NCBI RefSeq assembly: GCF_002356295.1
Contig: NZ_AP018042.1
Span: forward strand, 4,682,361 to 4,746,360
DNA from: Labilibaculum antarcticum
Lineage (GTDB): Bacteria > Bacteroidota > Bacteroidia > Bacteroidales > Marinifilaceae
Direction of reading: 5' to 3'
Length of the DNA: 64,000 nt
In this document: positions 52,085 through 60,290 of the stretch, piece by piece
Layout of the letters: each line of letters begins with the position of its first letter
Numbering within the stretch: position 1 is the first letter of the stretch
Made by a program: the position numbers and the translations under genes
The notes under the pieces: model-generated
Database searches by the model: none
Seen by the model: the letters and a program-made list of their open reading frames with translations, nothing else
What the model was told of the DNA's origin: nothing

Positions 52085-52108
52085 AATTGAAAATAAACAA
52101 AAAAATAA

Positions 52109-53155
52109 ATGAAGAACCTTTTTATTGACACTAACATACTATTATCATTTTATCATCTTTCGAGCGACGACTTGGAAGAACTGAAAAAGCTGATTTTACT
52201 AATTGAAAATAATGATATCTGCCTATATATGCCAAGGCAGGTAATTCAAGAATTTAAAAGAAATAGAGACACTAAAATAGCCGATGCCCTAAAGAATGTT
52301 AAAGAGGAAAAAATCAGTAAAGCATTTCCTCAATTCTTTAAAGAATATCCTGAATTTGAAGATTTGAAAAAAATTCAAAAACAGTACTTAGATACTAAGA
52401 AGAAATTAATTGATAGTCTACAGAAGGATATTAAGGAAAAGTCACTCAAAGCAGATGAGATTATTGATGGCTTATTCAGTGTTGCTGAAATAATTGAATT
52501 TACTGACGACATCGTAACGAAAGGAAAACTTAGATTTGACCTTGGAAACCCTCCAGGTAAAAACAACTCTTATGGTGATGCTATCAATTGGGAATCTCTT
52601 GTGATGAACGTCAATCAATTCGAAGATTTATACTTTATTTCAGGTGATAAAGATTATTATTCAACAATTGATATAAACGATTTCAATCGGTTCTTGAAAG
52701 AAGAATGGGAAGAAGAAAAAAAATCATCAATCATTCATTTCAAAAAATTATCTGAATTCTTTAAACAAGAGTATCCGGATATTAAATTGGCTAGGGAACT
52801 GGAAAAGGATTTATTGGTTCAGAATTTAATTAATAGCAATTCATTCTACCAAACAAGAAAAATACTTGAAAAACTAGTTTCATTTAGTCCAGAACTATCC
52901 AAAATTCAAATATTTGAGATCACTAAAGCTAGTACAGAGAACAACCAAATTATTTGGATTGCAAAAGATGGAGATATTGCAGACATGCTTAATGAGTTAA
53001 TTCTGCCGTGGCGTCAAGATATTCCTACTCATTTATTTTATCATTTTATGGAATTATATAATGATGGACCTTCATTAGATGAAAGAATGCAGTATCACTA
53101 TGCCGCGAATGAGGATGAAAACGAAGACCTGAGTGATGATCCTAGGATGAAATAA
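52109..53155 (+). CDS. PIN-domain ribonuclease (DUF4935-type), last gene of cluster
   Basis: A 348-aa protein. N-terminal PIN domain (about 1-200): MKNLFIDTNILLSFY with the first acidic residue Asp7, MPRQVIQEFKRN with a Glu, NNSYGDAINWESLV with a conserved Asp, and DLYFISGDKDYY with the last Asp. These are the four acidic metal ligands of PIN nucleases, plausibly intact. A helical insert (KIQKQYLDTKKKLIDSL) and a C-terminal ~120-residue helical domain follow. PIN enzymes of this sort cleave RNA, so an abortive-infection-type effector is possible; that is inference from the context. Gap from the previous gene is 24 bases. Confidence 0.8.
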   Translation: MKNLFIDTNILLSFYHLSSDDLEELKKLILLIENNDICLYMPRQVIQEFKRNRDTKIADALKNVKEEKISKAFPQFFKEYPEFEDLKKIQKQYLDTKKKLIDSLQKDIKEKSLKADEIIDGLFSVAEIIEFTDDIVTKGKLRFDLGNPPGKNNSYGDAINWESLVMNVNQFEDLYFISGDKDYYSTIDINDFNRFLKEEWEEEKKSSIIHFKKLSEFFKQEYPDIKLARELEKDLLVQNLINSNSFYQTRKILEKLVSFSPELSKIQIFEITKASTENNQIIWIAKDGDIADMLNELILPWRQDIPTHLFYHFMELYNDGPSLDERMQYHYAANEDENEDLSDDPRMK

Positions 53156-53469
53156 ATACACGAAGGTTTGGGAGGCTTCGGGAACTGAACTCTGCTTTTT
53201 TTGAAAAAACAGCCATCTTTTATGGTGGCTGATATATAGCAAAAATTGAAATTTTAAATCAAAGCAATTTATACAAGTTGATGATATCTAGGAGTGGTTG
53301 GGAATATAATACAGAAAGTTCTGACAGCGTTTAAAAAGATGAAAGATCTATTATTTATTACAACAGTATGCAGGCATTAGATACTCTCGAATTTGGATAC
53401 TACTCATTCAAATTACCCTTGAGCCCAAGCAAAAGAAATAACATGATCTTAAAAATAAAGGAGTAAGGA
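53156..53469 (+). other. Noncoding stretch with RAYT relic
   Basis: Contains AAAAACAGCCATCTTTTATGGTGGCTG (a weak hairpin that may end the cluster), a fragment of RAYT C-terminal sequence near 53265-53305, CTGACAGCGTTTAAAAAG at 53322, and a 33-base copy of the RAYT start (ATGCAGGCATTAGATACTC at 53368). No gene. Confidence 0.6.
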
Positions 53470-53820
53470 ATGATTGATTCACTATTATTTACCTGGAGAG
53501 AAAATCGATTAAAAGTAGCCATTGCGGCTACGGTACTAATTTTTGGGGCCAGCTTATTGCTTTCTCTTCTAAATTCTGAGTCATTTGACTTACCAGCAGC
53601 TTTGATTCAAAGTTCAATGAACCTCGGACTATATGTTATCATGACACCAGTGTTTGTAATTGGGTATCATTTCTATCAAAAGCAGCAACACGACAAAAAT
53701 CCATCTTATAAGTCTAAAATTATAGATACATCCAATCTTGACATTTACTTGGCCGTCTATACTGTTTATGCGGTTTTAGCCTTTACTGCTAGTCTTTTGG
53801 TAAATAATATATTTCATTAG
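53470..53820 (+). CDS. Small membrane protein, three helices
   Basis: A 116-aa protein with hydrophobic segments at about 15-35 (AIAATVLIFGASLLLSLL), 45-68 (MNLGLYVIMTPVFVIGYHF) and 93-112 (YTVYAVLAFTASLLVNNIF). Start MIDSLLFTWRENRLK. No family recognised. It is stranded between REP/RAYT relics, so it may be cargo or a bystander. Confidence 0.65.
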   Translation: MIDSLLFTWRENRLKVAIAATVLIFGASLLLSLLNSESFDLPAALIQSSMNLGLYVIMTPVFVIGYHFYQKQQHDKNPSYKSKIIDTSNLDIYLAVYTVYAVLAFTASLLVNNIFH

Positions 53821-54381
53821 AAACAACGCCGGTGCACATCATGCTGCGTGCTATCATTCAAACGCTGACAGGTCCAAGGACGCTGTCAGGTTTTGTGCAG
53901 TAAGAAACCTGTCAGCGTCTGCAAGACCTGACAGCGTTTAAAAAGAAGAAAAATCTATTATTTATTACAACAGTATGCAGGCATTAGATACTCTTGAATT
54001 TGGGCAATACTATCACATTTACAATCGTGGTATAAATGGGTGCGATTTATTTGCAAACAATCAAACGCTTACAGGTCCAAGGACGCTGTAAGCGTTTTGT
54101 GCAGTGGGAAACCTGTCAGCGTCTACAAGTCCTGACAGCGTTTAAAAAGAAGAAAGATCTATTATTTATTACAACTGTATGCAGGCACTAGATACTCTTG
54201 AATTTGGGCAATACTATCACATTTACAATCGTGGTATAAACGGATGCGATTTATTTGCAAACAATCAAACGCTCACAGGTCCAAGGACGCTGACCGATTT
54301 AGTGGAGTGGGAAACCTGTCAGCGTCTACACGACCTGACAGCGTTTAAAAAGAAGAAATATTTATCATTTACAACAAGCTT
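53821..54381 (+). repeat. Tandem truncated RAYT N-termini joined to REPs
   Basis: Two long copies of the transposase start, at 53975 and 54179, each encode MQALDTLEFGQYYHIYNRGI and break off after CDLFANNQ into a REP. Steps between starts are 204 bases, and the next step (203) leads to the intact gene at 54382. REPs lie at about 53859-53939, 54063-54142 and 54267-54346. The block GCGTTTAAAAAGAAGAAA precedes each start, so the repeat unit is REP end + leader + first ~90 bases of the gene. The open frame 54179-54403 is a relic, not a gene. Confidence 0.85.
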
Positions 54382-55053
54382 ATGCAAGCCACAGAACCTT
54401 TAGAATTAGGAAACTATTACCATATCTACAATAGGGGAATAAACGGGTGCGACTTGTTTACAAGTGAAGAAAATTATCAATACTTCTTGAACCTGTACGA
54501 AAAACACATCGATCCTATTGCAGATACTTTTGCATGGGTAATGATGCCTAACCATTTTCATATTCTGATAAGGTTAAAGGAGGGAATTGTTTACAAACAT
54601 TCAAACGCTGACAGGTCAATGGACGCTGTCAGGTTTAATGAAGTGAAGTGGGAAACCCAAAACCTGTTAGCGTCTGAAAGACCTGACAGCGTTAAAATTC
54701 CAAAACCACATCTTCATTTTTCGCACTTTTTTAACGCTTATACCAAATATATTAATCAACGAAACAATCGCCACGGATCTCTTTTCGAACGTCCGTTTAA
54801 GCGTAAGCTAATTAACAACGAAAGTTATTTAAATAATGTATTAGTGTATATCCATCAAAATCCGGTGCACCATGGTTTTTGTGAGCACCCAATAGAATAC
54901 GGTTGGAGTAGCTACTTAGGTTGTATAAGCTCTAAACCAACTAAAATTAGGAGAGAGGCTGTTATTAAATGGTTCTCTGATAGGGAGAATTTTAAATATT
55001 GTCACACGCAATCTATACCTGTTGATGAAATGGATGAGTGGCTGGGAATTTAA
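54382..55053 (+). CDS. RAYT (REP-associated tyrosine transposase) with REP inside its reading frame
   Basis: A 223-aa IS200-like Y1 transposase of the TnpA-REP class. NYYHIYNRGINGCDLF (about 11-26) and FAWVMMPNHFHILIRL with the HUH histidines 58 and 60 are the family signature. The nucleophile is most likely Tyr120 in FFNAYTKYIN. RGSLFERPFKRK-type (HGSLFERPFKRK), YIHQNPVHHGF and YGWSSY follow. Residues ~72-108 are not family sequence but the translation of a REP element at 54603-54695 that keeps the frame. So either the enzyme tolerates this insert or the gene is dying. Other REPs flank it on both sides. Confidence 0.88.
   Translation: MQATEPLELGNYYHIYNRGINGCDLFTSEENYQYFLNLYEKHIDPIADTFAWVMMPNHFHILIRLKEGIVYKHSNADRSMDAVRFNEVKWETQNLLASERPDSVKIPKPHLHFSHFFNAYTKYINQRNNRHGSLFERPFKRKLINNESYLNNVLVYIHQNPVHHGFCEHPIEYGWSSYLGCISSKPTKIRREAVIKWFSDRENFKYCHTQSIPVDEMDEWLGI
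54603..54695 (+). repeat. REP element inside the RAYT gene
   Basis: AACGCTGACAGGTC and GACCTGACAGCGTT form the outer arms (one mismatch). GGACGCTGTCAGG and AACCTGTTAGCGTC are imperfect inner arms. The copy lies in frame in the transposase CDS. Confidence 0.85.
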
Positions 55054-55061
55054 TTGGAATC

Positions 55062-55154
55062 AAACGCTGACAGGTCCATGGACGCTGACAGGTTTAATGA
55101 AGTGAAGAGGGAAACCCAAAACCTGTCAGCGTCTGTAAGACCTGACAGCGTTAA
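55062..55154 (+). repeat. REP element downstream of the RAYT gene
   Basis: AACGCTGACAGGTC...GACGCTGACAGGTTT...AACCTGTCAGCGTC...GACCTGACAGCGTT, the same order as the internal copy, nine bases after the transposase stop. A weak further copy follows near 55168-55205 (ATAGGTCCAAGGACACTG). Confidence 0.85.
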
Positions 55155-55235
55155 ACAAGAACAAATATTCAAATGATAATAGGTCCAAGGACACTGTTAG
55201 GATTGAAAAAAAGAAGTATATAATTTGCGCACAAT

Positions 55236-56843
55236 ATGATCTTTAATTGTAAGAAAAAGCAAGCAGAACAATTAAAAGCCTCCTTTGGGAAGCTGAAAGA
55301 TGAATCCTTCAGTTTTGAATTAATTGAGAAGTATTTTCGGAATAAAGATCATTCCGAATCTTTGCAGATGCTTTCAGATAAGACTTGTAACGATCTCGAT
55401 TTTGATGAGTTGTTTATGTTCTTAGATCGAACAAATTCAAAAATAGGGCAACAATATTTGTACAACAAATTGAGAGAGATTCCTTCCGATTCAAAACATT
55501 TGGAGTTGGATGAGGAGCTAATCACTCAATTTGCAAGTGATTCTGATTTTCGGCTTGAGATTCAGGCGGAGCTAACGAAACTGGATCAGCGAGAGACTTA
55601 CTACATTTCCACTTTATTTCAGGAAGGGTATTTAGAGCAACCAAAATGGTTTTTTGTGATGCGTTTGTTATCCTTTACCAGTATTCTGTCTGTTCTTCTT
55701 TTGCCTTTTAATTTAAAATTGGTTTTCGTTTTAATAGGTGTTTTTATTATTAACATCTGCTTTCATTTGTGGAACAAGAAAAATTTGTCGAGCTATTCCG
55801 GTTCCATTTCTCAGCTTTTGATTCTAAAACGTGTTGCGAACCATTTGTTTCAACACGAAAACTTAAAAAAGATAAACCCAATTTTGACCGAATCGATTAA
55901 AGTAATTGATCAGGTTAGAAACAGCATGCTCATCTTTAAATTGGAGTCGAAAATTGAAGGTGATTTCCAAGTTATATTATGGTCTCTTTTGGAGCTTATA
56001 AAAATACTATTCTTACTGGAGCCATTGCTTTTGTTTGGTGTATTGAAACGTTTAGATACAAGAAGAGAGGAAGTCGAGAAGGTGTACTCGTTCGTAGGAC
56101 GTGTTGATGCTTTGGTTTCCATTGCTTCGCTACGAGTGGGCGCTGAAGTAAATTGTATTCCTGAAATATGCGAAGAGAATAGCAGAATTATTGGGGATCA
56201 AATTTATCATCCTCTAATTTTCGATTGCGTTACAAATCAGATTGTTGTGAATGATAAATCGGTATTGCTTACAGGTTCAAATATGTCTGGCAAGACTACT
56301 TTTATTCGGGCCATAGGCATCAATGTTATTACGGGGCTTACCATTAATACTTGCTTTGCTAAATCGATGGCGATTCCCCGAGCTCGAATCCACTCAGCCA
56401 TTCGTATTAGTGATGATCTGATGAATGATAAGAGTTATTACTTCGAAGAGGTTCTCACCATTAAGGATATGATTGACAATGCCGGCAAGGGCACAGCTAA
56501 TTTGTTCCTGTTGGATGAGATTTTTAAAGGCACAAATACCATTGAACGGATTTCGGCAGGCAAGGCCGTATTGTCTTCATTGGCTAAAAACGAGAATATT
56601 GTTTTTGTATCTACCCACGATATCGAATTAACCGATTTACTCGAGGATGAATATGAATTGTATCACTTTAGTGAAATTGTAAGCGATAAATCGGTTGATT
56701 TTGACTACAAATTGAAGGAAGGCAAGCTGAAAAATAGAAATGCCATCAGAATACTTCAAATTAACGGTTACCCGGATGAAATAATTGAAGAGGCGATAGC
56801 ATTAGCTGAGGAACTGGATCGAAATAAGGTGTTAGAAAGCTAA
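55236..56843 (+). CDS. Membrane-anchored MutS-family ATPase
   Basis: A 535-aa protein. N-terminal ~125 residues are helical and related to the MutS core region (YFRNKDHSESLQMLSDKTC, then LDRTNSKIGQQYLYNKLRE). Two transmembrane helices at about 140-185 (FVMRLLSFTSILSVLLLPF, VFVLIGVFIINICFHL) are followed by helices and a C-terminal MutS ATPase domain with Walker A LLTGSNMSGKTTFIRAIG (Lys353), Walker B LFLLDEIFKGTNTIER, FVSTHDIELTDL, and a helical tail. There is no mismatch-recognition (Phe-x-Glu) domain. Proteins of this kind occur in most Bacteroidota and are annotated MutS-like; a role in mismatch repair is doubtful. It lies just after the RAYT/REP block. Confidence 0.85.
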   Translation: MIFNCKKKQAEQLKASFGKLKDESFSFELIEKYFRNKDHSESLQMLSDKTCNDLDFDELFMFLDRTNSKIGQQYLYNKLREIPSDSKHLELDEELITQFASDSDFRLEIQAELTKLDQRETYYISTLFQEGYLEQPKWFFVMRLLSFTSILSVLLLPFNLKLVFVLIGVFIINICFHLWNKKNLSSYSGSISQLLILKRVANHLFQHENLKKINPILTESIKVIDQVRNSMLIFKLESKIEGDFQVILWSLLELIKILFLLEPLLLFGVLKRLDTRREEVEKVYSFVGRVDALVSIASLRVGAEVNCIPEICEENSRIIGDQIYHPLIFDCVTNQIVVNDKSVLLTGSNMSGKTTFIRAIGINVITGLTINTCFAKSMAIPRARIHSAIRISDDLMNDKSYYFEEVLTIKDMIDNAGKGTANLFLLDEIFKGTNTIERISAGKAVLSSLAKNENIVFVSTHDIELTDLLEDEYELYHFSEIVSDKSVDFDYKLKEGKLKNRNAIRILQINGYPDEIIEEAIALAEELDRNKVLES

Positions 56844-56938
56844 GAGGTTTTTTTCATCCAACTGATAAAAAAAATCTCGGAATGTTTCAGGAGGAATATC
56901 TGAATTAGAGGTAAATTGCAGTATAAAAGCATAACAGA

Positions 56939-57721
56939 TTGAAAGCAATAAAAATCACAGTTCAGATTCAGGCAATTAAAGAGCAGGAAATAGAATGTTT
57001 ACTTTCGGATGAAAGGGAAAGCATTCGCGTGGTTTATTTTCCTGTGGAAAGCCATGTTGTTTATTTAGACGATGCCAAGCTTGTAGAAGTCGTTCGTAAA
57101 ATTCAATTCCAATTCGAGAAGGTGATGCGCTCGGCCATTAGCGGTAATTTAAGGCTGGGGCAAACCATTAATTGTGTATTTATTGACGGTTTCAATTTTG
57201 TAAAAGAAGCTGATTTTCACCATTATATCAGGGTTGATCGGCGAACTGAAAACTTGAAAATCACCACAAGTGAAACGGAAATGAAAGGCATTCATAAAAT
57301 TTTTGCCGATGGATCGCATGCTTCTGAAATGAAGCTGTCGGGCTATGGTGGTTTTACCGAAACTCCGGATGGGGAACAACACATCTATCATCAGTCTTTT
57401 AAGCAGGGAAGCAGCAATATGATGGAGTTATTGGCTGTAATGGAAGGCTTGGAGCATCTGCAAGCTATTGAGAAGATACAAGTAAACACCGATAGTCGTT
57501 TTGTGATACGTGGATTGGTGCAATGGATTCATTTTTGGCAGCATAACAATTGGCAAACCGCCCATGGCAGTGAAGTGAAATTTGTAAAAGACTGGCAAAA
57601 AATGAATCGGCTTTGCGAAGGTAAATTGATGGAGTTTAAATGGATAAAAGGACATTCAGGAAATGAAAAGCAAGACTTTTGCCATCAGTTAGCCAGAGAA
57701 TCTACTAATGGCAAAAAATAA
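56939..57721 (+). CDS. RNase H-like protein with N-terminal extension
   Basis: A 260-aa protein with a TTG start at 56939. Residues 1-115 are an uncharacterised domain (KAIKITVQIQAIKEQEIECL, SGNLRLGQTINCVFIDGF). Residues ~118-260 are an RNase H domain with all four acidic residues: Asp124 (IFADGSHA), Glu163 (MMELLAVMEGL), Asp185 (NTDSRFVIRGL) and Asp246, plus His239 in KGHSGNEKQDF. It should cut RNA in RNA-DNA hybrids. The N-terminal extension is unlike the usual hybrid-binding domain. No ATG start is available. Confidence 0.88.
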   Translation: MKAIKITVQIQAIKEQEIECLLSDERESIRVVYFPVESHVVYLDDAKLVEVVRKIQFQFEKVMRSAISGNLRLGQTINCVFIDGFNFVKEADFHHYIRVDRRTENLKITTSETEMKGIHKIFADGSHASEMKLSGYGGFTETPDGEQHIYHQSFKQGSSNMMELLAVMEGLEHLQAIEKIQVNTDSRFVIRGLVQWIHFWQHNNWQTAHGSEVKFVKDWQKMNRLCEGKLMEFKWIKGHSGNEKQDFCHQLARESTNGKK

Positions 57722-57843
57722 ACGAATATTAACCCCGAACACTTTTCGTGAAGTCCACTAAAATTAGGAGTTGTGACAAAAAAAACTGTAGTTTTGCTGT
57801 CCTTACTCAAAGTGAGGCTATCAATCAGTTTAAAACGACGATA

Positions 57844-58269
57844 ATGAATATAAAAATAGTTGATTACGGAATTTGTAAAGCGATAGGAGAGACGAAGAAA
57901 GACATTGTTCCGGGTAGTACGACAGGATACTTTTTGCTTTCTGACGATATGGAGTTTGTGGAAAAAACCGATGTTATTCATCCTACGACTGGTTTGAGTT
58001 TTGGAATAAGCTATCAGTTCAGTCAGGATTCAGAAGAAGCGAAACTTGTTGATTTCGTGTGCAGAATTAGACATCCTAAGTTGGTGAATCCTGTGACCAA
58101 GGAACAATTTACTGAAACAACAGAGGAAAAAGATTGCTATAGTGATGAGTTAGGCTATGACTTCTACACATTTGAATTAGACTGGGAAATGCAGCTGGGG
58201 GAATGGATTTTTGAGATTATCTATGATGACCAGATCATGTGCAGCCAGACATTTACGCTGAAAGAATAA
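57844..58269 (+). CDS. DUF3859 family protein
   Basis: From ATG 57844 (141 aa; the ATG at 57748 would add 32 residues of implausible Ser/Lys-rich sequence), the protein reads MNIKIVDYGICKAIGETKKD, then GTTTGYF-type (STTGYFLLSD) and GLSFGISYQF, with RIRHPKLVNPVTKEQFTETT, FTELDWEMQLGEWIFEIIY-type (TFELDWEMQLGEWIFEIIYD) and SQTFTLKE. These are the family's beta strands in order. It is small and probably cytoplasmic or secreted without obvious signal. Function unknown. Palindromes with CTCACT-GAGTGAG surround it on both sides. Confidence 0.8.
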   Translation: MNIKIVDYGICKAIGETKKDIVPGSTTGYFLLSDDMEFVEKTDVIHPTTGLSFGISYQFSQDSEEAKLVDFVCRIRHPKLVNPVTKEQFTETTEEKDCYSDELGYDFYTFELDWEMQLGEWIFEIIYDDQIMCSQTFTLKE

Positions 58270-58372
58270 TTTTTTTTGATGCTCTCACTCCGAGTGAGGG
58301 TATCCATCTGATTAACGAGAGCCTCAGAAGGGTGAACTCTTAGGTGATAATAAGAACTTCAATTATCTATTC

Positions 58373-58845
58373 AAAAACAATAGTACGAGTATCATCCACA
58401 ATAATAAGGTGTTCTGCTTTGTAGGCAAGGGCACGAGCCAGTACGATACGCTCCAAATCACGACCTTTACGGATCAAATCTTTACTGGTATCCTTGTGCG
58501 TTATCCGCATAATATCTTGCTCGATAATTGGAGGGATTCCCAATAAATAGACCTTATTGGTACCCTCACTGGGAGTGAGAGCACCAAGCTCATGGTGTAA
58601 TTAAAAAACGATAGTACGCGTACCATCCACAATAATTCGGTGTTCGGCTTTGTAGGCAAGGGCACGAGCCAGTACGATACGCTCCAAATCACGACCTTTA
58701 CGGATCAAATCTTGAATGGTATCCTTGTGCGTTATCCGCATAATATCTTGCTCAATAATTAGTGGGGCTCCCACTGGAGTGGGATTCCCAATAAATAGAT
58801 CTTATTGGTACCCTCACTGGGAGTGAGAGCACCAAGCTCATGGTG
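58373..58845 (-). pseudogene. Two tandem partial copies of the purU 3' end
   Basis: About 150 bases that encode the last ~50 residues of PurU are repeated twice downstream of the gene, at about 58373-58532 and 58612-58765. GTAGGCAAGGGCACGAGCC is at 58421, 58652 and 58900 (steps 231 and 248). Between copies lies ~85 bases with GGTACCCTCACTGGGAGTGAG and AGCTCATGGTGTAATT. The copies differ from the gene at a few bases and cannot encode a full protein. Confidence 0.85.
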
Positions 58846-58848
58846 TAA

Positions 58849-59709
58849 TTAAAAAACAATAGTACGGGTACCATCTACAATAATGCGATGTTCGGCTTTG
58901 TAGGCAAGGGCACGAGCCAGAACGATACGCTCCAAATCACGACCTTTACGGATCAAATCTTGAATGGTATCCTTGTGCGTTATCCGCATAATATCTTGTT
59001 CGATAATTGGTCCTTCGTCCAGATTTTCGGTAACAAAGTGGCTGGTAGCTCCAATCATCTTCACACCTCGCTCGTAGGCTTGCTTGTATGGGTTTCCTCC
59101 CACAAAGCCTGGTAAAAAGGAGTGGTGTATGTTGATAATTTTATTGTTGAACTCACGAATAAAGTTCGGCGATAAAACCTGCATGTAGCGAGCCAAAACG
59201 ACCAAGTCGATATTGAGTTCTCTTAGTAAAGCAATTTCTTTTACTTCCTGTTCCTGTTTGGTTTCCTTGGTTATCGGAAAAACATGATATGGAATTCCAG
59301 CAGCATCGGCAATTGGTTTCAAATCTGGGTGATTCGAGATGATTAAAGGAATCTCGATGTCGTATTCGTTCATGTTATAACGCCACAGAATTTCCTGCAG
59401 GCAATGGTCGTATTTCGATACAAAAATGGCGACGCGTTGCTTGTGATTCGAAAATTCAATTCTCCAATGCGCATCAAACTCCTTGGCAAGAGGTTCAAAA
59501 GCCTCTTTAAGCTTGGAAGCGGGAATAGTAGAGTTGGTCATGTTCCATGCAATTCGTAAAGAGAAAAACTGCTGGTTCTGGTTTACATGTTCATCCAAAT
59601 CGATGATGTTTCCGCCTATTTGGTATATGAATTGGGTGATTTTAGCTACAATCCCGTTCTTATCGGGACAAGTGAAGAGTAAAAATGCGTTTACATTATT
59701 TTCAGACAT
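58849..59709 (-). CDS. purU: Formyltetrahydrofolate deformylase
   Basis: A 286-aa protein. N-terminal ACT domain (about 5-85; FLLFTCPDKNGIVAKITQF) and C-terminal formyltransferase fold: VAIFVSKYDHCLQEILWR, IPLIISNHPDLKP, PYHVFP, LVVLARYMQVLSP, IINIHHSFLPGFVGGNPYKQA (catalytic His/Asn) and GATSHFVTENLDEGPIIEQD. It hydrolyses 10-formyl-THF to formate and THF. The gene's last ~150 bases are duplicated twice behind it. Confidence 0.96.
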   Translation of the reverse strand: MSENNVNAFLLFTCPDKNGIVAKITQFIYQIGGNIIDLDEHVNQNQQFFSLRIAWNMTNSTIPASKLKEAFEPLAKEFDAHWRIEFSNHKQRVAIFVSKYDHCLQEILWRYNMNEYDIEIPLIISNHPDLKPIADAAGIPYHVFPITKETKQEQEVKEIALLRELNIDLVVLARYMQVLSPNFIREFNNKIINIHHSFLPGFVGGNPYKQAYERGVKMIGATSHFVTENLDEGPIIEQDIMRITHKDTIQDLIRKGRDLERIVLARALAYKAEHRIIVDGTRTIVF

Positions 59710-60286
59710 AGTCGTTTCGTTGATATCGGAATGATAAATTCCGTGAATTAAAGTTACTAATTTGCTTCAATATTGAACGATTTGTCCGTTAGGTAAGTGG
59801 TGTGTGATGCAAAATTAGAAAAATAAGTTTCAAGTGCAAAGGATCAAGCTAAAAGGTGAAAGGCAAAGAAGAAAGATAAATACTCGACGGTCATCCTGAA
59901 CGCAGTGAAGGATCTGTTCGAAAATGAATTGTTGGTTCAGAATACTTGCTGAGCAGTTATGCTTCCGAATCAAAAAAGCTTGTTACAATAACGAGTATTG
60001 GCAAGAATTACAGATCTACATGATATTAGTAACCCGAGGTGGCAGCAACAATTGCTCCATTACCCCGGGTTATTAATTTTAGAGCCTTTTGAGCTCGCTT
60101 GTATGTTTTTTCCTTTTACTTATTCCTTAGGAATGAGATCCCTCGCATCATCGGGATGACAAAGTCTTGTGCCTTTTCCTTTTACTTTGTACCTTTTTTT
60201 TCTTGGAACTTTTTCCTTGTACCTTTCTCCTTGTTCCTTTACACTTGGTACTTCTTCCTTGTTACTTTTTCCTTGAACCTTCTTTT
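59710..60286. other. Noncoding stretch with palindromes and polypyrimidine repeats
   Basis: About 575 bases without a gene. TCATCCTGAACGCAGTGAAG near 59893 resembles dispersed intergenic repeats of Bacteroidota. A ~41-base imperfect palindrome (AACCCGAGGTGGCAGC...TACCCCGGGTT) is at 60031-60071. Degenerate CTTTTTCCTTGTACC-like repeats fill about 60165-60290. Confidence 0.6.
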
Positions 60287-60290
60287 CTAC
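60165..60290 (+). repeat. Degenerate polypyrimidine repeat
   Basis: Imperfect units of the form CTTTTTCCTTGTACC, at roughly 13-16-base steps, occupy the whole stretch: GTGCCTTTTCCTTTTACTTT, TTTTCCTTGTACCTTT, CTCCTTGTTCCTTTA and further units. Strand asymmetry is extreme (almost no purine). It lies just beyond the end of the phosphofructokinase gene. The open frames here are chance products. Confidence 0.75.

Noticed and set aside
54179-54403. 74-aa frame starting with the RAYT N-terminus
   Set aside because: Truncated copy that runs into a REP; not a functional transposase.
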